This document shows, one piece after another, positions 55,363 to 64,000 of a DNA stretch of 64,000 nucleotides (position 1 is the stretch's first letter; each line of letters starts with the position of its first letter). Location: positions 186,001 through 250,000 of the forward strand of contig RSEE01000046.1 of assembly GCA_003971905.1 (NCBI GenBank), written 5' to 3'. The DNA comes from Moniliella sp. 'wahieum' (taxonomy: Eukaryota; Basidiomycota; Moniliellomycetes; Moniliellales; Moniliellaceae). The position numbers and the translations under genes are program-made. The notes below the pieces were generated by a model, which was given only the letters and a program-made list of their open reading frames with translations, did not search any database and was not told the origin of the DNA.

Positions 55363-58286
55363 GAAGGCCAAGGCACGGCCGCTGCACATCCCAAGGTTCA
55401 ACATGGCTCGCATCCTCCATCGGACGGTAGAATGGGGTTGACCACGTGTCTACTCGGGGCACGGAACGGTGGTCAGAGTGGTGGTCCAGAGGGGGGGTGA
55501 CACGGAAGCGAGCATCGATGCAGGTCTGGCATGGTGCCCAGGAGGATGACGGGACAGGGTGGAGAGGAGCCTGCGTCACCTGAAGCAGAACGGTGCAGAG
55601 GCCAATCCGACGGGTGCATCACGTCTGCTCATCGCTCGGGTGACTCCTCTTTACGTCCGTTCTTGTTCCTGCTCTTGTTCTTGTTCTGCTTCCTTTCCAT
55701 GCAGCTGATCCACGACCAATGTGGCGCAGCGGTCTGGCGAACCGTGGGAGCGGCACCCGTCATCTCGCAATCGGTTGAGACACCAAGTCCGGGGGCGGGA
55801 TCTGAGACTGAGATTGAGATCGAGATCGAGACGACTGCTGCGGCTGCTGTTGTTGTTGCTCACTTGGAGCATAGATGGTTGCCAGCCGGGTTCATGCGAG
55901 GTCGGATGATAAAGTTGCCATGAGACCGGGCTGGACGCAAGCGCCCGCTCGACCCCATGGCAGGTCTTAGGCTCTGGGGCCGGTACGGGCATGGGATGGA
56001 ATGCAGGACCGAAGGTATCTTGTGGTCGGGTCCCCCGGTAACCCATACGTCATACGTGTCATACGTGTTCCGCGGGGCAGAACTGCCTGTCGGTGCAAGG
56101 GAAGAGAGGGGAGGAAGCCATGCCAGCGAGAAGGCTTTGGCACAAAAGGAGGTTCTAATGGGCGGTGGCGTGGTTGATTGGATTTGACCCCACTTTTTCC
56201 TCTCTAGTACTATCAGGGAGCACGGCGGGTCTACGAGAAGGCTTGGTACACTCCCCTCTCCTGCCATCGGTTTTGCGCGGGGGGTTCCACCTCTGAAAAG
56301 GAACAGGGTACTGTGGAAGCAAGTCGTTCGTCATGCCAGCAGGGGGGGGTCGACCTGTGGCAAAACAGCGGCTTGGGGAGGTGCGAACCGGTAGACGGGT
56401 CTTTAGCGTGTTGCAGTCCTGGCAATCCTTCGGGAACCATGGTAGGCATAAAAGGATCCGAGCGGGGGCGGCGGTCTTTTGTGCGCTCCTCTTGCGACGA
56501 GGGCATGCGGCCAAAGTGGCTGTCGGTCCAAAGCGGAGGGTTGGCACGGGGAAGCAGGGCACGATCGAAATCCGATGTGGCACGAGGCCTTGGCCGGTGC
56601 AAGGGAGGGGATGGTGTGCGAGGCAAAGAAAAGCATCGGCAATCTCCTCTTCCTCCTGCTCTCTCCGTTCTGTCTAGGTTTTACCGAGCGAGATGGGGCA
56701 TGGCGAGCATCTGGAGTCGTTGCGGCGACCCGGGTACTCCCAAACCGGGCGTGAGGGGGGATGCATGAGAACCGGACTGCCCCGTGGATCGCTGGTTCGA
56801 CCGAGGGGGCTCTCTTGTGATGACACCAGGGACCGCTTGGACCAACTGGGCGAGGCAGACATGTACCGCCGCGTACGCTTCGTCTTGGCCTGGCGCGTGG
56901 CTTCAACGCCCACGCACGATGACGGTCCAGAGCAAAGACCGAGATTGGAACCCGTGCCATGTGAGCTGCAGCCGTCCCGTCCTGCTGTTTGCTCTTCAAT
57001 CGTATCCCCTCCTCGCATTCGGTGGTGCTCGAGTGCGTTGCCGTCTCTTTCATACAAGTGGATGAGGGTGGCTCGTCGGCCGAGGCGAGGGAGGGGGTGA
57101 TGGCGCCGCTCCGGCGTGGCATGACCAGCATGTCCCACCGGTTTGTCTTGCACATCAAGCTGATAACAGAAAAACGTCAGTATAGATCCGGCGGAGCAGC
57201 TAGCTATACTAGGAGGGGGACACACCATTCGACAATGTTGCGACAGTCTCTCAGACGTCAAGGCATAGCTTGGGGCAACACGGTGCACGCGACTTTGCCC
57301 CCGGCAAACATTTTGCATTTGGGAGGCTGCGCAGCGCAGCACCCCCCCCAACAAACGTAGCTGCCGCGCCTCAATCTCTGCTTCGACATGTAAGGCTTCG
57401 AGAAAATCAGCGTCGGAAGCACGGGCCCAGACTGCTGGCCTATCACCTCCACCCCCACCAGATCCGCCTCCCGCTCGGCACACTGCGAGCAGTCCGCACA
57501 CCCTGCCCCCTCCTCCACTCTCCAAGTGTCATCGCCAGTCCCATCATGCGTCTCGTGGTTGCGAGTCGAGTGAGGCTGGAGAGCGGCTGAGCAGTTTCAA
57601 ACGTGTCACCGCTCGAGGTGCACGAGGCGCTGTGAGTAGAGCGCAGACCGCGCATGCCTTGCCGTACACCCTCTTTCTTAGTGGAAGCAGGACGCTGCAG
57701 GGACGCGTTCGGTGATGGGGCGTGCAGGTCCAGCTGCAGCGAATGCGGCGCGCGCATCTCACGCGTCGTCTCAGTTGTGGCACTTGTCGTTCGGTTGGAA
57801 AGTGGGAAGGGAATAAGGTGGAAATGGAGTCTGGTTGCCTTTCCTGCCAGGTGGGGGGCTTGGGGGACACCGCCCAAACTGAGTGGGATCGGGAGATGGT
57901 GGGAGACAGATGAAACAAGAGCAGTTGAAGGGGCAGGAGAGGGGAAAACTCCACCACTGTATGCAAGTGGGTGGGATGTTTGGCATGCGGCTCAAGGCCG
58001 GTTGCGGCTGGGGCGGCTGGGGCGCCCCACTGCGCGCAGAGGGGGAGCACACCCGCGCCGGGTTGCTCATCCGCAAGGCCGATGAGCGAGCGGAAGTGGA
58101 GCGGATATCCGATTCTTTCTCCTCCAGCGCCTCTGCGTCGGCTTCGGCTTGTGCTTCCACCGAGGAGGATACCTCAAAGGCGGTAGAGAGCGACGCGTAT
58201 GGTATCCCACCTACGGTCCACTGGTAGATGCCTCCTGGCGGCTGTTGGTCCAAGTGAGATGGTAGGCTGTGCTGAGCGCCAGGCAT
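53934..58286 (-). CDS. long Ser/Pro-rich coding region, unknown (possible regulatory protein)
   Basis: For about 4.3 kb the minus strand shows successive frames with protein-like, Ser/Pro/Arg-rich composition. From the presumed start near 58,286: IYQWTVGGIPYASLSTAFE, DLHAPSPNASLQRPASTKKE, DADFLEALHVEAEIEARQL, SDFDRALLPRANPPLWTDS, RGTRPQDTFGPAFHPMPVP, DPVELSEWATTFLLNTRMPP, ESANLIPTTPAAYLSWSAQG, and a tail ending GEGTYSRQKG-stop at 53,934. A CCTGTC hexamer at 55,323-55,362 encodes a dipeptide run. I see no catalytic or DNA-binding motif and no confident family. The many frame changes match the rest of the window, but gene borders and intron positions are guesses. It may be more than one gene. 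Confidence 0.35.
55323..55362. repeat. (CCTGTC)n hexamer repeat
   Basis: Six to seven tandem CCTGTC units, coding Gly-Thr, Gly-Gln or Asp-Arg dipeptides on the minus strand depending on frame. Confidence 0.9.
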
Positions 58287-59699
58287 GACACGCTGGCGGT
58301 GGTGCTAAGGGAAGGTGCAATCTGGCCCAAGGGATGAGGGCGGGGGCGACGGGAGAAACGCCGCACGAGGGCAGCCACAGCCGGTACGTAGAAGCAGAAG
58401 CAGTACAGTGTAGATCGTGCCGACCACTGATGTTTCTCACTTGCATTGCCGGGAGCTCCGATGATATGGATATTGCATTGCGCTCCGCGCAGCCGTCTGG
58501 GACGGACGAGGGACTAACGTCCAACGTGCCTAAGGCCTAACGCCAGGTGGCTGGCCGATCAATACGTTCCCAGATGGCCGTTGGATGGATGGCGCTGCGT
58601 GCGGGGGGGAGGCCGACGGCTTGCGTTTCCATCGGCTCCGCCCCGGCCAGCGCGTGTCTGAGGGTGTGAATCGGAGCCTGAGCGCTGAGTGGCTGAATTT
58701 CAATTTCAAGTGGGACAGCGTTCAACCAACGTTCACACGCCTGAGTCTGCCTCAGCGCCTCAGCCCGTCTTCGCAGCATAGCAAGAACGATGGGGTTGCG
58801 GCCAACCCTACTTGGTTGCAAGGCGCGGGGTGGCCGCAAGCCACCTCCAGGCCACCCAGTGGCCTTCTAGCTTCTGCGCACACCCTCCTCCGGCCAGCCA
58901 GGGCCACCATGGCAGCAGCACCGTCTTTCGCAGACCTGCGAATATCAGCTGAGATGCTGAGATCGCTGAGATCTCAAAGGTCTGGACCTGATCGACCTGA
59001 TCATGAGATGATTCATCTAACGCCGCGTACAGTGGCCGGCCCTGCCCAACGGGGTTGTGTGTTCCAGTCGGCCTGAGGCCCTGAGGCCTCCTGAAGCTTT
59101 TGCGTTCAAGCTTCAAGTTGAAGCTTCAAGTTGAACTTCAACGCCCAACGCCCAACGCCCAACGGTAGATCCTGGGCCTGGCTGTTCTACACTGGTGAAA
59201 ATGAGACGAGGCTCTGTGGGAAGGCCGAGCCACAATTCCAAGCACCGAATTGGGAATACCTGTGCCACCCTGGGGTTCAGATCTCAGAGCAATACTCAGT
59301 TGTAGAGAGTCTCCACCAACTGAAGCCGTTGGGCATAGCTGCCCAGCGGACTGAAATCCCCGCTGTAAGCAGCATTGCTGTTCAATTTGGATGTGTTGGG
59401 TATCTGCCCCTGTGATAAACCGCTGAATAGGCATGTACCCACCGCCGCTATCAGTTTCTGTACGACCTCCAACGAGACACACACCCCACGCCAGTGGCAC
59501 GTAATTCAATGAATGTACCAAAAGGGACAGTAACGTGTCGGAGCGTAAAAGTACAGATCGCCCCCGCCAGAAGAATGGCAAAGAATGGGCGAACCAACTA
59601 GAAGGGTGGGGGTACTGAAGTAGAGAAGAAGATGTGATACCCAAGAGGTAGAAAAGGGGATAGGGGCGAAGAAAAAAGAAAGAGGGTGATAAAGGGCCG
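58287..59699. other. intergenic region, no supported gene
   Basis: Includes GAGGCGCTGAGGC (58,748), GAGGCCCTGAGGCC (59,077) and nested AAGCTTCAAGTTGAAGCTTC words (59,107-59,129), plus CCCAACGCCCAACGCCCAACG at 59,143-59,163. These repeats mark spacers elsewhere in the window. Short open frames here lack domains. Confidence 0.5.
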
Positions 59700-60634
59700 A
59701 TATACCATGAAGACGACGAGAACAAAAAAAGAAAAAAAGAGAGCGTGTCGGAAGAGATCTAGTAAGGGTACGGTAGTACTCCTTATCCTCGAAGCGAGGG
59801 TACGCCACGTCGGATTCACGCAACTTCTTTTCCTGTCGCGTCCAACCCAGTGTCTTCAACAGCACAGGCAAGGCCAAGTGCGCGACCAGAGTGGAAAAGA
59901 CGGTAGCCAAACCAAACCAGGTGCAGATCAGCTCCGCACGATAAACTGGATCTCTTCGTACTTGGGGGCCAGCGAATTGACCTGGTCGATCGTCGTTGCA
60001 TTTCCCCAGGGACCGAGGGTATCGCGGCGGAGATCCCCAGCTGCTGCAGCGAAGAAGAATAAACAGCGGTTGCGCATACCCTTGGCGGAATGACTGGGCA
60101 ATCTGGAAGGTGAGGGCCTGCATTGGGCCACTGAGCGGTTCTTGTACCCCCGAGGCCGACAGCGAATACTTCTGGTCCACGGCATAGTACGTGTAGGCCA
60201 CCGTGAGCGAGAACCACAAGATCAACACGAGAGGAAGTAAACCAAACCCACCGGGCCCCAGAGGGCAGTTCCCTTGCCAGTATAACTGCCCTTGCGTCCC
60301 TTGAACTGCGCACCACCCAGACAGACAGTAGCCACGCCCCAGACCATGGTCATAGCACCCACCACGATCCAAGCGCTATGAAGAGGTCAGTGGTGGTGGA
60401 GGCGTCATTTAGAAGAACAGGACATACACATCAATGTTGGTCATTCCGTTGGACTCAATCTTGAGCGTCGAGGCGGCCGAGGTGGGAGAGATGCTTGCGA
60501 AGCATGTAAAACGTGCGATGTTGCGAACTCATGACCATGAGAATGAGCCCCCAGCTCATAACAGCCAGGTGCAGGGGCAGTTCGATCAGGTTGGAGGGCA
60601 CGCCCCGCCTGGAAACTATGCTGCGCTTGGACAT
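59700..60634 (-). CDS. multi-span membrane protein of unknown function
   Basis: ATG 60,634 gives MSKRSIVSRRGVPSNLIELP, followed by a span LHLAVMSWGLILMVM, then TLKIESNGMTNIDV. A 52-bp intron (60,376-60,427) joins it to AWIVVGAMTMVWGVATVCLG, the second span. KGSYTGKGTALWGPVG, a third span LLPLVLILWFSLTVAYTYYA, FQIAQSFRQGYAQPLF, an outside-type loop with GNATTIDQVNSLAPKYEE, and a fourth span LICTWFGLATVFSTLVAHLA follow. The tail is KTLGWTRQEKKLRESD and YPRFEDKEYY. Four membrane segments with charged ends suggest a plasma-membrane or vacuolar protein; I do not recognise the family. Frame breaks lie near 60,230, 60,030 and 59,940. The 3' end past 59,760 runs into a T-rich stretch and is uncertain. 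Confidence 0.6.
60376..60427 (-). other. intron in membrane-protein gene
   Basis: GTATGTCC donor, CACTGACC branch site and TTCATAG acceptor. Splicing gives NIDV-AWIVVGAM in frame. Confidence 0.8.
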
Positions 60635-63600
60635 GGTGCCGAGGTGGAGGTCGAGATGGTGAGGCAGCAGGTGGGAAGAGGCCAGCGTCGCAAGCCGATC
60701 GGATCTACCCCATCGCCCATGCGGGGAAACGGGAGGTTTCGTCCCCGCAATGCTGACCTAAGCCAGCGCGCCTCAACTCGGTTTCAAATCGCATTTCAGC
60801 CGGACGACCGGTGATCATCGATTCATCACGGTGAGCTTGAAGCCAGCCGCATCTACGTCACGCGTCACGCGTGAGGTGTATGTGTACGTAACAACAGAAA
60901 TGGTGTTTCATGGCCTTTCGAGGTCATCTTAGGAGAAAAGTGGGGATGGGATTTCTATAGTGCCAGCCCCCCCCTGGCCTTGCGCCCTAGGCCTTACACC
61001 TTAACCTGGACATCACTAAAACGCGTCGCACGCCCCGAGGGACATCGTGACGGCCGTACGTAGTATATGAGCGCCTCTCGCCCTTCAAGTTCATCTTCAG
61101 TGTCGCCCCACACCGCGTGTCGCCAATAGTCTCCATCCGCACTACCAGGCTCTCTTACACAAACTTCCTTTCCTGCATATTCTACCGGCGCTCGCTCGCA
61201 TCTAATATAATCTGTGCACTCGAATTTTTACCCTCACCGCCTCTATCTCGGCGACGTACTTTGTCTACCGATCTTTTCCTCCCCTCCCCTCCCCTCCCCT
61301 CCCCCAGAGCCCACGAAATTATATATTCTCATCGCACAATATGTTCTTCATTATGGCTTTACAATCACAATTCCTCGTTTCTAAGATCATAGTATTCTCC
61401 TCCCGTGGAAAACACAAAACAACTTTTGACTTCAAAAATGCTATGTACCTTGTAGGATCCTAATCGTCCGCGAGTAGCCACTCTTCTGGAGATATACGAG
61501 GGATCTTCGGTCGGAAGAGAACCGCCCCTATACATCTGACACTGATTATAGAGCCAAACAGCGTTTCGTTTTGATCGGATGTCAGGATCAGACCCACCTG
61601 ATCAAAACTGTCGCTAGATTGGCTGGACCCTGATCTGTTCTAGACCCTGTTTCTGCTCCCCTTTTTTCCTTCTCCGTGGGACTCATTCATGTCCTCTTCT
61701 CGTCGGAGGTACATATACCTCGCCTCCTTTCCTCTCGATGAAAAAGACATGTATCCTGATAATTATCTTTTCCATCTGCTTTCATAGCACCTGTGCAGTG
61801 GATACCGGACGAGCATACCAGGGAGCATCTACCGGCATACGCTCTCCAAACCTCTTGTGCCATAGAATTACAACTATATTATATGGTACAAGCTAATGGG
61901 AGATGGAGGAAGAAGAAGAAGAAGAAGAAGAAGAACGCTGGCTGCTATAACTACAGTGCCATTGATGGCCGTGCCGCTAGTGTAAGCCGCAATTCATCCG
62001 TGCAACAACCTCACATGTGTGGGTCTCTTTTTGTGGACACAAGCAGAGATGACCAAACTTGTCCCCAACTGAAAAGCTGGCTATATCCTCCACCGCCACA
62101 TCGCTCTCCGTCCGCATCCACCTTTTGGGACTGCCAACCTTACAACTAACCACCACACTGAACCTGAACGCGGTATTTCCTGATTTTGTAACACGGGCGG
62201 AGATTGGTGCCTCTCCAAAGTCCCCATGTATCTCACTTCGCCATTTTTATACTTCCCTCGCATTTCAACAGGTCTTCTTACAAGTTGCGTCTGTTAGGAG
62301 TGAAAGATGGCCAGAATCTCCAGAAGCTTGGAACTCCTCGCCCAAGATCCTGACCAGCGTTGTTACGGGGCGCTCCGGTTATCGCCGGGCGCTGAGCCCC
62401 GCATGTCGTAGACATCTCAGCCCAACATGCGTCAGTCCGGTTAGACTAGCGAGTGAGAGCCAGTCGACACCTTATCCTTGCTGCGGATATCATCCGCGGC
62501 CCGCCATGGCCGCATGGGCTTATCGGTACGATGCTTTGTGCCTATTGCGTCCAGTCTTGTCAGAACCCTTCCTGCTGCGCCCGACTGCGCAGTGTCAGCG
62601 CCTTGGGAAGCAAGGGCTGTGCATTTACCTTTCTGGGAAGTGCCCCGCATTCTGTCTATACCTGTCATGAGGCACTTGAGGCCTAGTTCCTTCTGCTGTA
62701 TATAAGCAGCCATGTCTAAGGCTTGCTAGCTGTGGTCCTGGTCGGCCATCCTGTCTATTACCGTTGGTCTCCCCGACTACCAGTTCCTCTCTCGCCCTTC
62801 CACCTTCTACCATCCTTACGCTTACGAATTTACGACTTACGTCGAGTGCACTGCAAGCCGCGGTTACTCACATCAGTAGCGCTTGCTCTTTAGGACTCTG
62901 TCTGTTCCCGCCAGCTACAGCGTACCAAGTGTGGTAACGCTGCGAGGAACAGAGTAATTCCGGAGCTCCTGGACCCCTTCAGCTGGTCTAACGACCTACG
63001 TACGCGGCTCCTACCTCGGAGGGTCTGGACTGCGGCCTTTGCACGCAGGCAGTCACCCAAACTAGAGGGTCTCTCCCTAGCCTCTACACCCGCTCGGTTC
63101 AACCAGGATCTGGAGCAGGACCTAACGTACGAGCCACCGATTGATCTGTCCAAGGGTTTATACCCCTAAACTACAGGAGGGGTCCCACCTCGGGACCCCC
63201 CCCATGACAAGCGTGGCGGTACGGGGGAAAATGGTTTTGTGCCAGTTGCGTGGCGCGGTCTCTCTTCAGCCCTAGATCCAAAAGGTGAGGGGTGACTCGC
63301 ATGCCACGAGAGCCCTCTAAATCCCTTTCATATCCATACTCTCAAGAATGCGTTCACTCTCGCATCACGCCTTCTCGCTCAGGAAATTAAAAGCATTGAG
63401 TTCGTCCCGCACACTGAGATTCGGTTTGCGCACACAGAAGCCCAGCGACACCAGTAGTAATATTCCCAATGACCAAAGGAGGAACAAGATCAGCACAGCG
63501 AACGATCCCCTCTCGACAAGGCAAGGGAATATGTATATCCTTTGTTAAAGTAAACCCTTTTGCACCCCCGGGATGGAAGCAGTCTCCTTATCATGGGACT

Positions 63601-64000
63601 GAGGACGCGCCAGTTGGATGTAATAAGGAGCGCGTGAGAAATCATGAACGAAGGCGAGCCGTCGGCGGGTCCGACAGAGTCCAGGTGCTTCCTCCGTCAT
63701 TGTTCGGGCCCCAACCTAATCTACTTAACAAGACACCCCATCAGGTCTGAACCCAAACGAGCCGACAATAGTTCAGTGCTAAATGCCCTAACCCAATCCC
63801 GTCCGCGAAGATCGTTGGACGATGATGCCATATGCCCGATAGCCGAGACGCGGTGGCCATTCATCCAACCTATTCCTTGTTGTGACAATAATCGCCCTTG
63901 ATGGCCTATGGTTTCCCTTCCCGCTCAGCGTACACTCTGTTTCCATTTGAAAACTGAATGCAAGTCGCTGCTTTGTTTTCCTTCCTCCTGTTGAAAAGAA
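60635..64000. other. distal gene-poor region
   Basis: No gene can be supported. The region is more AT-rich in places. It has paired ACGCGT at 60,860-60,872, a CCCCT pentamer run near 61,278-61,303 and a (GAA)n run at 61,907-61,936. A stretch at 62,840-63,600 has short open frames but no domain; a decayed mobile element is possible. Confidence 0.5.
61907..61936. repeat. (GAA)n microsatellite
   Basis: Nine to ten GAA units in tandem. Confidence 0.92.

Noticed and set aside
58537-58839. Coding-looking minus-strand frame (NPIVLAMLRRRAEAL)
   Set aside because: Built on GAGGCGCTGAGGC and GTTGAACG words found in other spacers; no domain.
62840-63600. Possible retrotransposon gag/integrase relic
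   Set aside because: Short frames only; no zinc knuckle, RT or integrase motif could be read.

Overview
The window is nuclear DNA of a fungus, most probably a basidiomycete. It is GC-rich, its genes lie on both strands, and its introns are short (52-160 bp) with GTACGT/GTATGT donors and CTGAC-type branch points. The gene set fits Basidiomycota: a Kin4-type kinase with a long C-terminal tail, a basidiomycete-style C2H2/AT-hook factor, a degenerate NUG1-type GTPase, RACK1, TRAP-alpha, a BRC1/RTT107-type six-BRCT protein, and TGS1. The species cannot be named from the sequence alone. Almost every conserved gene, including essential ones, is broken by 1-2 base indels. Many conserved motifs are restored by adding back one base in a homopolymer or short repeat, so these breaks look like sequencing or assembly errors rather than pseudogenes. 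Gene spans are therefore given as the extent of the recognisable protein, not as clean ORFs.

Layout. 1-7.9 kb is gene-poor and holds a dead LINE fragment and simple repeats. 8.0-10.0 kb (+) is a C2H2/AT-hook protein. 11.9-15.8 kb (-) is a Kin4-like kinase, divergent from an AFG1-type mitochondrial ATPase (15.9-20.6 kb, +). The AFG1 gene carries two copies of a non-autonomous LTR element in opposite orientation, and the 223-bp AFG1 segment between them is inverted. 20.9-23.9 kb holds NUG1 (-) and RACK1 (+) on a shared divergent promoter. Next come an RRM protein (-), a MIT-domain protein (-), TRAP-alpha (-), and RTT107/BRC1 (+) to 32.1 kb. 33.5-40.5 kb (-) holds an F-box protein and an M1 aminopeptidase. 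42.0-50.5 kb (+) holds TGS1 and a WD40/inositol-5-phosphatase protein. 50.5-64 kb is sparser: a small zinc-ribbon gene, a long Ser/Pro-rich reading region, a multi-span membrane protein, and a distal 3.3 kb with no gene I can support.

The strongest finding is at 16,848-19,656. Two related elements (240-bp LTRs with TGTTG...CAACA ends and 5-bp target duplications) sit head to head in AFG1. The flanks read CCAAC / GAACC / GTTGG / GGTTC. This is the pattern expected if two independent insertions in opposite orientation later recombined and flipped the exon segment between them. Functionally most genes are housekeeping (ribosome biogenesis, translation scaffold, ER translocation, RNA cap hypermethylation, DNA-damage scaffold, phosphoinositide turnover), with no sign of an operon or metabolic cluster.
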